Assembly: GCA_964461435.1 (NCBI GenBank)
Contig: CAYWUI010000007.1
Span: 1 to 64,000, forward strand
Reading direction: 5' to 3'
Source of the DNA: G020354785 sp964461435
GTDB taxonomy: Bacteria; Bacteroidota; Bacteroidia; Bacteroidales; UBA10428
DNA: 64,000 nucleotides
The stretch's first letter is position 1. Every line of letters starts with the position of its first letter. The position numbers and the translations under genes are program-made. The notes beneath the pieces were generated by a model. That model had not been told where the DNA came from, did no database searches, and worked only from the letters and a program-made list of their open reading frames with translations. Positions 7,557 to 16,002 of the stretch are shown piece after piece.

Positions 7557-7572
7557 TAATTTATGCTCATAA

Positions 7573-7606
7573 AAAAAAGCCGGAAAAAAATATTATTCCG
7601 GCTTTT
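7573..7606. terminator. Bidirectional hairpin terminator
   Basis: AAAAGCCGGAA (7575-7585) pairs with TTCCGGCTTTT (7596-7606), with A-rich and T-rich flanks. It lies 30 bp after the stop of the PKD lipoprotein at 7636 and separates it from the tRNA promoter. Confidence 0.75.
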
Positions 7607-7635
7607 CAACATACATAATAATCGCTACAAACCCA

Positions 7636-8364
7636 CTACTTATGTGTCGACGAATCCTGTAAAGGTTTATTTTTAAACGTTCTTTCCTCCCTAGTTATTT
7701 TGTAATTGTTCATATTTCTGTCACGTTTTATTTCCGTGCTTTTTATTTTTGCAGGGGGCTCCACTTCATCAACATATGCAATAAATGTATTCAGACTGTT
7801 TGCCACAAGGGGCAGAGTTTTTATCCAGTACTCATCTTCCTCGGCCAGCTTATAATTGTTATAATTGGTATGCCATACATCTATCCAGTAGGAAACAGGA
7901 CTCAGTCCCGTAAAAGTAACTACTCCATTGTTATCCGTAAATCCTTCTACAAGCGCATTTGTCTCATTTTGCCAGTTATAAAGGCTGGGGTACAGAATAA
8001 CACTTGCATCACTCACGGGATACTCATCATAATACTCAAGAACCGTAATTTCAAGCATGGTGGGCATCAGTACCTCTATATTCATATATGCCCTGTCATA
8101 CAGCCTCTCATCCCTGAAAGCAGTAAGCGACACTGTATATATACCCTCGGCACTGTAGTTATGACTGGGATTCCTTTGCGATGAAATTGTGCCGTCCCCA
8201 AAATCCCATTCATAATATTCTGCATTCTGGGATAGATTAGTGAAATATATTATTTCATCAATATCCACAACTGTTGCCGAAGCAGAAAAATCAGCATAGG
8301 GATCTTTCTCACAGCCTGACAAAAACAGTGGTATTATAGCTATTATCAGTATATATTTTTTCAT
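7636..8364 (-). CDS. PKD-domain lipoprotein
   Basis: A 242-residue protein with a lipobox (LFLSGCEKD, Cys18). Residues about 25-100 are a PKD domain with the signature YEWDFGDGTISSQRNPSHNY and GIYTVSLTA. Residues about 105-190 read as a carboxypeptidase-regulatory-like beta domain (VSDASVILYP, GVVTFTGLSPVSYWIDV). The C-terminus is lysine/arginine rich. PKD domains mediate protein or glycan contacts at the cell surface. The gene is apparently transcribed alone, between dipeptidyl peptidase IV and a terminator. A specific role cannot be assigned. Confidence 0.75.
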   Translation of the reverse strand: MKKYILIIAIIPLFLSGCEKDPYADFSASATVVDIDEIIYFTNLSQNAEYYEWDFGDGTISSQRNPSHNYSAEGIYTVSLTAFRDERLYDRAYMNIEVLMPTMLEITVLEYYDEYPVSDASVILYPSLYNWQNETNALVEGFTDNNGVVTFTGLSPVSYWIDVWHTNYNNYKLAEEDEYWIKTLPLVANSLNTFIAYVDEVEPPAKIKSTEIKRDRNMNNYKITREERTFKNKPLQDSSTHK

Positions 8365-8427
8365 GATTTCCGAGTTTTAAGATTATATAAAACATAAAAC
8401 TCAAATACCATGCCAAAAAATCCAAAA

Positions 8428-10632
8428 CTACAATTTCCTTAAAATAAAATCCGTGATTCTTTTGTACAGGTGATAGCGGGTAGAGCCCCCGCGAATACTA
8501 TGGTCCCTGTCGGGATAAAACTGCATCTCAAACTGTTTATTATTTTGTATTAACATTTTTATAAGTTCGGTAGAATTCTGCAAATGGACATTATCATCTG
8601 CGGTACCATGTATTAACAATAAATCACCTTTAAGCAGGTCAGCATAATTAAGTATTGAGCTTTCTTCATAGCCTTTTATATTTTCCTGTGGTGTACGCAT
8701 ATATTTTTCAGTATAAATATTATCATAAAACCGCCAGTCAGTTACAGGTGCTACAGCGACGCCCGCAGAAAAAATACCGGCGCCCCTTGTTAAACATGAC
8801 AGGGCAAGATAGCCGCCATAGCTCCACCCGAATATTCCTATCCGCGAACTGTCAACATAAGGCAGGCCTGCCAGGTACAAAGCAGATTCAATTAAGTCTT
8901 CAGTTTCGAGCCTGCCAAGGTTCATGTATATACACTTCCTGAATTCTTCACCGCGTGCACCCGTTCCCCTGTTATCGACACAGGCCACAATATATCCGTG
9001 CTGAGCCAGCAACTGGTACCATGCTAAAGCTGATTCCCACGAATCTGTGACCTTCTGTGAACCCGGACCTCCATATATGGCCATCAGTAAAGGATATTGC
9101 CCTGATTCATCAAAATCTGCAGGCTTTATAATATATCCATTCAATTCCAGCCCTCCGTCAACAGGCACTTTTATAAATTCTTTTTTTGCAAATCCGTATG
9201 ATACAATCTTAGCTTTTAAGTCCTCATTATCCTCAAGAATCCTCAGCAGTGCGCCTGATGAATCACGAACAGTTATCCTGCAGGGAGTATTGGCTGTTGA
9301 ATTATAGTTTACAAAATACTTAAGGTCATTATTAAATTCAGGTGTGTTCGTCCCGGGATCTTCAGTAAGCTTTTTCCTGCCCGTACCATCCGGATTTATG
9401 GAATAAACGTGGCGTTGCAGCGGAGAAATTTCTGATGAAGTGTAATATAAAAGTCTTTTGCCGGGATCAAATCCCAGGAATCTGTCAACATCCCACTCTC
9501 CGCTGGTTACCTGGTTTATCAGGCTACCCCTGATGTCATATAAATATAAATGCATAAAACCGTCACGCTCACTTTTAATTATAAACTTTTCATTGTCATC
9601 GATAAATGTTATATAATCATCGGTAATATCCGAAATATAGTACTTGTTTTCTTCCGTAAAAATCAATTCTGACTCGCCTGTCCGTGCATCAGCCAGCAGC
9701 ACATCTACCCTGTTCTGCAACCTGTTAAGCCTCACTATGCAAAGCACATCGGGATCGTTTGTCCATTTTATCCGTGGTATATAATTATCGTCATTTGCAC
9801 CTGTATCCATGATCCCTGTTATTCCTTTACCAATATCATAAACACGAATGCTCACCTTTGAATTTTCTTGTCCTGCCTTCGGGTATTTGTAGGAATATAC
9901 ATCAGGATACAGTGAATCATATATTATCATGTTGAATTCCCTGACTCCTGATTCATCAAACCTGTAGTAGGCTATTTTATTTCCGTCAGGAGACCATGCG
10001 AAAGCTTTCGTAAATTCAAATTCTTCCTCGTAAACCCAGTCCGGACTCCCGTTAATTATTTCATTCTTTTTGCCGTCATGTGTTATCTGCACTATTTTGT
10101 CATCGGGCAGATCTTTATAATAGAGGTTGTTGTTTCTTGTAAAAGCTATATTATCACCCGCCGGTGAGAATGTGGCAAGCTGTTGTTTACCACCCGAAAA
10201 TAAAGACACAATGCTTTGATCTGACAAATCATAAATAAAGTAATCAGCTGAAAACGAATGCCTGTATATTTTATCGATGTTCGTTGCCAACAATAATTTC
10301 GAGCTGCTATAACTGAATTCGTAATCTGATATCCCGCTGGGAACCGACTTACTGCATTTGGTTGCTGAAAAAACTGTATCCACCTGCTTACCGGTATTAT
10401 AATCGTACCTGATCAGTGACCCGCAAGCATCCAGCACAGTATAATGTTCACCATCATTAACCGGCTTTAATTTGTCAAATGTCTTCTGATCAAATGAAGC
10501 CTCGAGAAATACCTGCTCCAGTGTAATTTTATTATCTGCCTGTGCGGAAATACCGGCATTTTTAATAAAAAATACTAACGCCAGTATGAGAAATCCATTA
10601 AATTTTAATTGAATAAATTTATATCTTTGCAC
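8428..10632 (-). CDS. Dipeptidyl peptidase IV (S9B prolyl oligopeptidase family)
   Basis: A 734-residue protein, the usual length. It has an N-terminal signal segment (FLILALVFFIKNAGISAQ), an eight-bladed beta-propeller (DPP_N; for example WVYEEEFEFTKAFAWSPDG with the substrate-binding Glu pair) and a C-terminal alpha/beta hydrolase. The catalytic triad reads as Ser604 in GWSYGG, Asp679 in HGTADDNVH and His711 in DRDHSIRG. It releases X-Pro dipeptides from peptides in the periplasm or at the surface. It is divergent from thrS with only 29 bp between the starts. Confidence 0.95.
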   Translation of the reverse strand: MQRYKFIQLKFNGFLILALVFFIKNAGISAQADNKITLEQVFLEASFDQKTFDKLKPVNDGEHYTVLDACGSLIRYDYNTGKQVDTVFSATKCSKSVPSGISDYEFSYSSSKLLLATNIDKIYRHSFSADYFIYDLSDQSIVSLFSGGKQQLATFSPAGDNIAFTRNNNLYYKDLPDDKIVQITHDGKKNEIINGSPDWVYEEEFEFTKAFAWSPDGNKIAYYRFDESGVREFNMIIYDSLYPDVYSYKYPKAGQENSKVSIRVYDIGKGITGIMDTGANDDNYIPRIKWTNDPDVLCIVRLNRLQNRVDVLLADARTGESELIFTEENKYYISDITDDYITFIDDNEKFIIKSERDGFMHLYLYDIRGSLINQVTSGEWDVDRFLGFDPGKRLLYYTSSEISPLQRHVYSINPDGTGRKKLTEDPGTNTPEFNNDLKYFVNYNSTANTPCRITVRDSSGALLRILEDNEDLKAKIVSYGFAKKEFIKVPVDGGLELNGYIIKPADFDESGQYPLLMAIYGGPGSQKVTDSWESALAWYQLLAQHGYIVACVDNRGTGARGEEFRKCIYMNLGRLETEDLIESALYLAGLPYVDSSRIGIFGWSYGGYLALSCLTRGAGIFSAGVAVAPVTDWRFYDNIYTEKYMRTPQENIKGYEESSILNYADLLKGDLLLIHGTADDNVHLQNSTELIKMLIQNNKQFEMQFYPDRDHSIRGGSTRYHLYKRITDFILRKL
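10622..10629 (+). promoter_or_regulatory. -7 box of the thrS operon
   Basis: TATCTTTG, an exact TAnnTTTG match, followed by CA. It lies inside the first codons of the divergent peptidase gene, and thrS starts at 10662. No clear -33 TTG is visible at normal spacing. Confidence 0.5.
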
Positions 10633-10653
10633 TTCAAAATTTATTTAAATTTT

Positions 10654-10661
10654 CAAATCTA
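10654..10661 (-). promoter_or_regulatory. -7 box of dipeptidyl peptidase IV
   Basis: Minus-strand TAGATTTG abuts the thrS start codon. With the opposing thrS box it gives face-to-face promoters whose transcripts would overlap by about 10 nt. Confidence 0.4.
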
Positions 10662-12596
10662 ATGATAAAAATTACATTTCCGGATAATTCTGTCAGGGAA
10701 TATAAAGAAGGAATAAGCGGTCTGGATCTGGCCAAAGATGTAAGCAGCAGTCTTGCCAGTGAAGTTATGGCAATAAGTGTAAATGATGAAATATGGGATA
10801 TTACCAGGCCTATAAATACAGATGCTTTCGTCAGGCTGCATAAATTTGATGATCAGGAAGGCAAGCATGCATTCTGGCATTCATCTGCCCATCTTATGGC
10901 TGAGGCCCTTGAAGCCCTTTACCCCGGTATTAAGTTTGGCATCGGGCCTTCGATAGAGAATGGTTTTTATTATGATGTAGATCCCGGGGATGGAGTTATT
11001 ATAACGGAAGCCGCGCTGCCGAAAATAGAAAAAAAGATGTACGAACTTGCGCGGCAAAACAATAAGTATATGCGCAAAGAAATCAGCAAAAGCGAAGCTG
11101 AGAAGTATTATAAAGCAAAAGGAGATGAATACAAACTCGAATTAATTAATGAGCTTGAGGATGGATCGATATCTCTTTATACACATGGTAAGTTTACTGA
11201 CTTGTGCAGGGGCCCTCATTTGCCTGATACCAGTCCAATTAAAGCCATAAAATTATTAAATATTGCCGGTGCCTACTGGAGGGGAGATGAAAAAAGAAAA
11301 CAGCTTACAAGGATCTATGGAATAACTTTCCCGAAGAAAAACATGCTTGACGAATATCTTGAAATGCTGGAGCAGGCAAAAGAAAGGGATCACAGAAGGC
11401 TGGGCAAGGAACTTGAGCTCTTTACATTCTCATCCAAAGTCGGACAGGGACTGCCCTTATGGTTGCCAAAAGGAACGGTTCTCAGGGAAACCCTGGAAAA
11501 TTTCCTGAAAAAAGTCCAGAAAAAGCACGGGTATCTTCCTGTTATAACACCTCATATCGGACAAAAAGAGCTGTATGTAACATCGGGGCATTACGAAAAA
11601 TACGGGAAAAATTCATTCAGGCCCATAACTACTCCTGCTGAGGGTGAGGAATTTCTTTTGAGACCTATGAATTGTCCCCATCACTGCGAGATATACAAAA
11701 GCAAACCCAGATCATATAAAGATTTACCTGTCCGCATTGCCGAATTCGGCGCCGTCTATCGTTATGAACAGAGTGGCGAACTTCACGGACTTACAAGGGT
11801 AAGAGGATTCACAATTGACGATTCCCATATTTTCTGCAGGCCTGACCAGGTAAAAGAGGAATTCGTGAAGGTCATTGATATTATTTTATATATTTTTCGG
11901 ACCCTTGATTTCAAAGATTTTACAACACAGGTATCTCTCAGGGATCCCGATGACAGAGAAAAGTACATCGGAACTGATGAAAACTGGGAAAAGGCCGAAA
12001 AAGCGATAATTGAAGCTACTGAAGAAAAGGGGCTTGAAAAGGTAATTGAGTACGGAGAAGCTGCTTTTTACGGGCCAAAATTAGACTTCATAGTTAAGGA
12101 TGCTATAGGACGTAAATGGCAACTTGGTACTATCCAGGTCGATTATAACCTTCCGGACAGGTTTGAACTTGAATATATTGGCAGTGATGACCGGAAACAT
12201 CGTCCCGTTATGATTCACAGGGCCCCCTTCGGATCAATGGAGAGATTTGTTGCAGTCTTAATCGAGCATACTGCAGGAAAATTTCCGCTCTGGCTGGCTC
12301 CTGATCAGGTAGTGATTCTTCCCATCAGCGAAAAATTTAACGATTATGCAGAAAAAGTTTTAAATTTTCTAAATAATTGCGATATTCGCACCCTGATTGA
12401 TTACAGAAATGAAAAAATTGGGAAAAAAATAAGAGATAATGAGATAAAAAAGATACCTTATCTCTTGATCGTTGGAGAAAAAGAAGCTACTAACAATACA
12501 GTATCAGTGCGTAAACAAGGCGAAGGTGATAAAGGAGCTATGAAATTAGAAGATTTTGCAATATCTTTAAATAAAGAATTGGAAAAAACATTTTAA
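10662..12596 (+). CDS. thrS: Threonyl-tRNA synthetase
   Basis: A 644-residue protein, full length for the family. It has an N-terminal TGS domain (residues 1-60), an editing domain with HSSAHLMAEALEALYP and CRGPHLPDT, and a class II catalytic core with LRPMNCPHHCEIY (zinc-binding Cys/His), YRYEQSGELHGLTRVRGF (motif 2) and HRAPFGSMERF (motif 3). The C-terminal anticodon-binding domain includes VVILPISEKFNDYAEKV. It charges tRNA-Thr. It is first in the thrS-infC-rpmI-rplT operon, the classical arrangement. Confidence 0.98.
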   Translation: MIKITFPDNSVREYKEGISGLDLAKDVSSSLASEVMAISVNDEIWDITRPINTDAFVRLHKFDDQEGKHAFWHSSAHLMAEALEALYPGIKFGIGPSIENGFYYDVDPGDGVIITEAALPKIEKKMYELARQNNKYMRKEISKSEAEKYYKAKGDEYKLELINELEDGSISLYTHGKFTDLCRGPHLPDTSPIKAIKLLNIAGAYWRGDEKRKQLTRIYGITFPKKNMLDEYLEMLEQAKERDHRRLGKELELFTFSSKVGQGLPLWLPKGTVLRETLENFLKKVQKKHGYLPVITPHIGQKELYVTSGHYEKYGKNSFRPITTPAEGEEFLLRPMNCPHHCEIYKSKPRSYKDLPVRIAEFGAVYRYEQSGELHGLTRVRGFTIDDSHIFCRPDQVKEEFVKVIDIILYIFRTLDFKDFTTQVSLRDPDDREKYIGTDENWEKAEKAIIEATEEKGLEKVIEYGEAAFYGPKLDFIVKDAIGRKWQLGTIQVDYNLPDRFELEYIGSDDRKHRPVMIHRAPFGSMERFVAVLIEHTAGKFPLWLAPDQVVILPISEKFNDYAEKVLNFLNNCDIRTLIDYRNEKIGKKIRDNEIKKIPYLLIVGEKEATNNTVSVRKQGEGDKGAMKLEDFAISLNKELEKTF

Positions 12597-12635
12597 TTTT
12601 ATTAACAATTTAATAAAATATAGGAGGACTTAAAG

Positions 12636-13199
12636 ATAGCTGTACAGAATTTCAAAAAAAGCGGTAAATATTCAGATCTTCCGCAATTTGCAATAAACGA
12701 AGAAATTAAAGCAGCGAAAGTAAGAATAGTAGGTGACAATATTGATAATCCTGGTATTTATTCTATCGGGGAAGCATTGGAATTAGCTGACGATATGGAT
12801 CTTGACCTGGTTGAAATTTCTCCGGGAGCAAGTCCGCCAGTTTGTAAAATCATTGATTATCAAAAATTTCTTTATCAGCAGAAGAAAAAGCATAAGGAGC
12901 TAAAAGCGAAAACTGTAAAAGTTGTTGTTAAGGAGATAAGGTTTGGTCCTCATACTGATAGTCATGATTATAATTTTAAGCTCAGGCATGCCATGAAATT
13001 CCTGGAGGATGGGGCAAAAGTCAAAGCTTATGTGTTTTTTAAAGGGCGTACAATAGTATATAGTGAAGATGGTGAAATTCTTCTGTTGCGTTTTGCACAG
13101 GATCTTGAAGAACTGGGTAAAGTAGAACAAATGCCCAAGCTCGAAGGAAAAAGGATGAATATGATAATTACACCAAAATCAATAAAGAAGAAAAACTAA
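12636..13199 (+). CDS. infC: Translation initiation factor IF-3 (apparent AUA start)
   Basis: The reading frame is open upstream to a TAG at 12621, inside the AGGAGG Shine-Dalgarno (12622-12627). IF-3 sequence (AVQNFKKSGKYSDLPQFAIN, then EEIKAAKVRIVGDN) begins far upstream of the first common start codon, the TTG at 12777, so that start would cut off most of the N-domain. ATA at 12636 is the best-placed codon, 8 bases after the Shine-Dalgarno, giving 187 residues. A poor start codon fits IF-3 feedback control, known for AUU in E. coli. The C-domain shows KEIRFGPHTDSHDYNFKLRH. IF-3 binds the 30S subunit and proofreads start codons. Confidence 0.9.
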   Translation: MAVQNFKKSGKYSDLPQFAINEEIKAAKVRIVGDNIDNPGIYSIGEALELADDMDLDLVEISPGASPPVCKIIDYQKFLYQQKKKHKELKAKTVKVVVKEIRFGPHTDSHDYNFKLRHAMKFLEDGAKVKAYVFFKGRTIVYSEDGEILLLRFAQDLEELGKVEQMPKLEGKRMNMIITPKSIKKKN

Positions 13200-13219
13200 T
13201 AATCTAAAATAAATTAAGA

Positions 13220-13417
13220 ATGCCGAAAATGAAAACAAATCCCGGGGCAAAAAAAAGATTTACACTCACCGGGACAGGGAAGATTAAGAGGAAACATGCT
13301 TATAAAAGTCACCTGCTTACAAAGAAATCTAAAAAAAGAAAAAGAAATCTCGGGTACTTTTCAATAATAAATAAAGATAATTCTGATAGTGTAAGGCATT
13401 TACTGGCCTTAAAATAA
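13220..13417 (+). CDS. rpmI: 50S ribosomal protein L35
   Basis: 65 residues, highly basic, with the family start MPKMKTNPGAKKRF and the RKHAYKSHLLTKKSKKRKR core. It lies 20 bp after infC and 7 bp before rplT, in the standard operon. Confidence 0.97.
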   Translation: MPKMKTNPGAKKRFTLTGTGKIKRKHAYKSHLLTKKSKKRKRNLGYFSIINKDNSDSVRHLLALK

Positions 13418-13424
13418 AAACACC

Positions 13425-13769
13425 ATGCCAAGATCAACAAATGCAGTAGCGTCGAAAAAAAGAAGAAAAAAAATTCTAAAACAGACTAAAGGCTACTTCC
13501 TGTCCCGCAGGAATGTATTTACGGTTGCAAAAAATGCATATGAGAAAGCTCTTCAATATGCTTACAGGGATAGAAGAAAGAAGAAAGCTGATTTCAGGGC
13601 TTTATGGATCCAGCGTATTAATGCAGGAGCCCGACAATATGGAATGTCATATTCGGAATTCGTTGGAAAGCTGAAAAAGAAAGGAATTGAAATTAACAGG
13701 AAGGTATTGGCAGATCTGGCAATGAACGACTCAAAAGCATTTGAATCTATTGTTAAATCTGTTAAATAG
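13425..13769 (+). CDS. rplT: 50S ribosomal protein L20
   Basis: 114 residues with the typical MPRSTNAVASKKRRKKILK start, GYFLSRRNVFTVAKNA and LWIQRINAGARQYGMSYSEF. It binds 23S rRNA early in 50S assembly. It is the last gene of the operon and is followed by a strong terminator. Confidence 0.98.
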   Translation: MPRSTNAVASKKRRKKILKQTKGYFLSRRNVFTVAKNAYEKALQYAYRDRRKKKADFRALWIQRINAGARQYGMSYSEFVGKLKKKGIEINRKVLADLAMNDSKAFESIVKSVK

Positions 13770-13790
13770 GACAAAGAAATTCAACCCGCA

Positions 13791-13819
13791 GGGAAGCACA
13801 TAATGCTTCCCTTTTTTTT
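13791..13819 (+). terminator. Terminator of the thrS-infC-rpmI-rplT operon
   Basis: GGGAAGCA (13791-13798) and TGCTTCCC (13804-13811) form a stem with loop CATAA, followed by a run of T. Confidence 0.9.
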
Positions 13820-13891
13820 AAGCCGAACAGTATAATTTTTTTATATTTAGTAAAAAATATCTCTTTGTAAATTCTAAATAATATAATTATT

Positions 13892-14611
13892 ATGAACCTT
13901 GCTATTATAGGATACGGCAAAATGGGTAAGGAAATTGAAAAGATGGCCCTGGAGAGAAATCATAAGGTAGGCGTGATTATTGATATAGAAAACCTGGGCG
14001 ATTTTACAGCAGATAATTTGCAATCTGCAGATGTTGCACTTGACTTTTCTCAGCCAGCCAGTGCATTTTCAAATATAGTAAAATGCTTCGATGCCCGTTT
14101 ACCTGTTGTTTCAGGTACAACCGGATGGCTTGACAGGTTTGATGAGGTATTATCAATATGCAAGGAAAAAGAAGGTACTTTTTTCTATGCATCAAATTTT
14201 TCCCCCGGAATGAATATATTTTTTCATCTGAATAAATATCTTGCCGGAATAATGAATTCATTCAAAGATTACGAAATAAGTATCGAGGAGACACATCATA
14301 CACGGAAACTTGATGCGCCGAGCGGAACGGCCATTAAACTGGCTGATGATATTATTTCCTTACTTGACAGAAAAAATAAATGGGAACAGGGCATAAGCAC
14401 AGAAAGTGATTCAATAAAAATCATTTCTGTAAGAAAAGGCAATATCGCCGGAATCCATACAATAGACTATGACTCCCCCATGGATCTTATTGAAATAAAG
14501 CATTCTGCAAAGAGCAGAAAGGGATTTGCCCTGGGCGCCATACTGGCAGCTGAATTTATAAAGGACAAAAAGGGATTCTTTACCATGAATGATCTTCTTA
14601 AAATTAGCTAA
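13892..14611 (+). CDS. dapB: 4-hydroxy-tetrahydrodipicolinate reductase
   Basis: A 239-residue protein. It has an N-terminal Rossmann fold (NLAIIGYGKMGKEIEKMA), the GTTGW loop, and the catalytic/substrate motif EETHHTRKLDAPSGTAIKLA. It performs the second step of the lysine/meso-diaminopimelate pathway, feeding peptidoglycan. It is followed by two signal peptidase genes, a neighbourhood common in Bacteroidota. Confidence 0.96.
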   Translation: MNLAIIGYGKMGKEIEKMALERNHKVGVIIDIENLGDFTADNLQSADVALDFSQPASAFSNIVKCFDARLPVVSGTTGWLDRFDEVLSICKEKEGTFFYASNFSPGMNIFFHLNKYLAGIMNSFKDYEISIEETHHTRKLDAPSGTAIKLADDIISLLDRKNKWEQGISTESDSIKIISVRKGNIAGIHTIDYDSPMDLIEIKHSAKSRKGFALGAILAAEFIKDKKGFFTMNDLLKIS

Positions 14612-14626
14612 TCAATACCCGTAAAA

Positions 14627-15973
14627 TTGACTGTCAAGGAATTAACCAGAAATCCATATTTCAAGCTCCTCATCTCTTCAATGATATATACCATCCTTGT
14701 ATCATGGTTTGGTAATTACTGGTTATTCCTCGGAATTATTATATTAATTGATGTTTACATAACCAGGTGGGTAAACTGGACATTCTGGAAAAAAAGAAAA
14801 AAAGAAAACGGGAAACCCAAATTTAAAACCGAATTACTTGATGCTTTTATTATAGCCCTTCTCCTGGTACTTTTCTTAAGAATACTATTCATTGAACCAT
14901 TCACGGTTCTGACATCGTCAATGGAAAGGACAATACTTGCGGGGGATTACATATTTGTAAATAAGCTTGAATACGGGCCAAGGCTGCCCCAGACGTTACT
15001 ATCCATGCCATTCTCGCATAACACTTTGCCTTTTGCAAAAGAAACACGCTCATACCTGACATGGATAAAATTACCTTATAAAAGATTACCAGGCATAAGA
15101 AAAATTAAAAACTGCGACATTGTTGTTTTTAACTTTCCCGAAGGTGACTCTGTTGTAATGAATTTTCCGAAAACAGATGAAACATATTATACATTAATAA
15201 GAAAGCACGGACGGGCGCAGATTTTAAACAACTATAAGATTAATGCCCATCCTGTAGATAAGCGTGAATACTATATTAAAAGATGTACGGGGATACCTGG
15301 TGATACAATACGTATTATTCACGGAAAAGCTTATATTAACGGGAAAAAGGAAATTGAACCTGAAATGCTTCAGTATAATTACTTCGTAAAATCTGAAAAT
15401 AAGGAAATTGACAATTCCATTTTTGAAGAACTAAATATATCTATATACGATATTAATTATAACTCCTTAAACTCAATTTACGAAATTCCTCTAACAAGAG
15501 AGTGCTACACAAGAATAAGAAAATATGATTGTGTTAAAGCGATACGAAAACATGAAAGTGTTGATCCGCTCGCATCTAATCGTCAGATCTTCCCTTTCAG
15601 CGATAATTATTTATGGACTGAGGATAATTTTGGTGCCCTGGTTGTCCCAAAAAAAAATGAGACGGTGGATATAAATACGGACAATCTTCCGTTATACAGG
15701 AGGATAATTGCGGTCTATGAAAAAAATGATTTGAAAGTTATTAATGACTCGGTCTTTATTAATGGAAAATTTGCAAATAATTATAAATTTAAAATGGATT
15801 ATTATTTCATGATGGGGGATAACAGGCATAATTCAAACGATTCCAGATTCTGGGGTTTTGTTCCGGAAGATCATATTATTGGAAAAGCTATGTTTGTTTG
15901 GTTATCTTTGGATAAAAATAAAAAAGCTTTTGGAAGAATAAGATGGAAAAGAATGTTCAAATCAATTAAATAG
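14627..15973 (+). CDS. lepB: Signal peptidase I, paralogue 1
   Basis: 448 residues. Start TTG at 14627 is chosen because the N-terminus then lines up with paralogue 2; an ATG start at about 14681 would cut into the first membrane helix. There are two N-terminal transmembrane segments, then the catalytic serine in VLTSSMERTILAGD (about Ser98), the Lys box EYYIKRCTGIPGDT, and box E MMGDNRHNSNDSRFWGFVP. A long insert separates the Ser and Lys boxes from box E, as usual in Bacteroidota. It cleaves signal peptides of secreted proteins at the inner membrane. The gene starts 15 bp after dapB. Confidence 0.93.
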   Translation: MTVKELTRNPYFKLLISSMIYTILVSWFGNYWLFLGIIILIDVYITRWVNWTFWKKRKKENGKPKFKTELLDAFIIALLLVLFLRILFIEPFTVLTSSMERTILAGDYIFVNKLEYGPRLPQTLLSMPFSHNTLPFAKETRSYLTWIKLPYKRLPGIRKIKNCDIVVFNFPEGDSVVMNFPKTDETYYTLIRKHGRAQILNNYKINAHPVDKREYYIKRCTGIPGDTIRIIHGKAYINGKKEIEPEMLQYNYFVKSENKEIDNSIFEELNISIYDINYNSLNSIYEIPLTRECYTRIRKYDCVKAIRKHESVDPLASNRQIFPFSDNYLWTEDNFGALVVPKKNETVDINTDNLPLYRRIIAVYEKNDLKVINDSVFINGKFANNYKFKMDYYFMMGDNRHNSNDSRFWGFVPEDHIIGKAMFVWLSLDKNKKAFGRIRWKRMFKSIK

Positions 15974-16002
15974 TGAATTAATAATAATTTAAAATATTAG
16001 AC

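Noticed and set aside
12777..12779. TTG at 12777 as infC start
   Set aside because: It removes the IF-3 N-terminal region that is clearly encoded upstream in the same frame.
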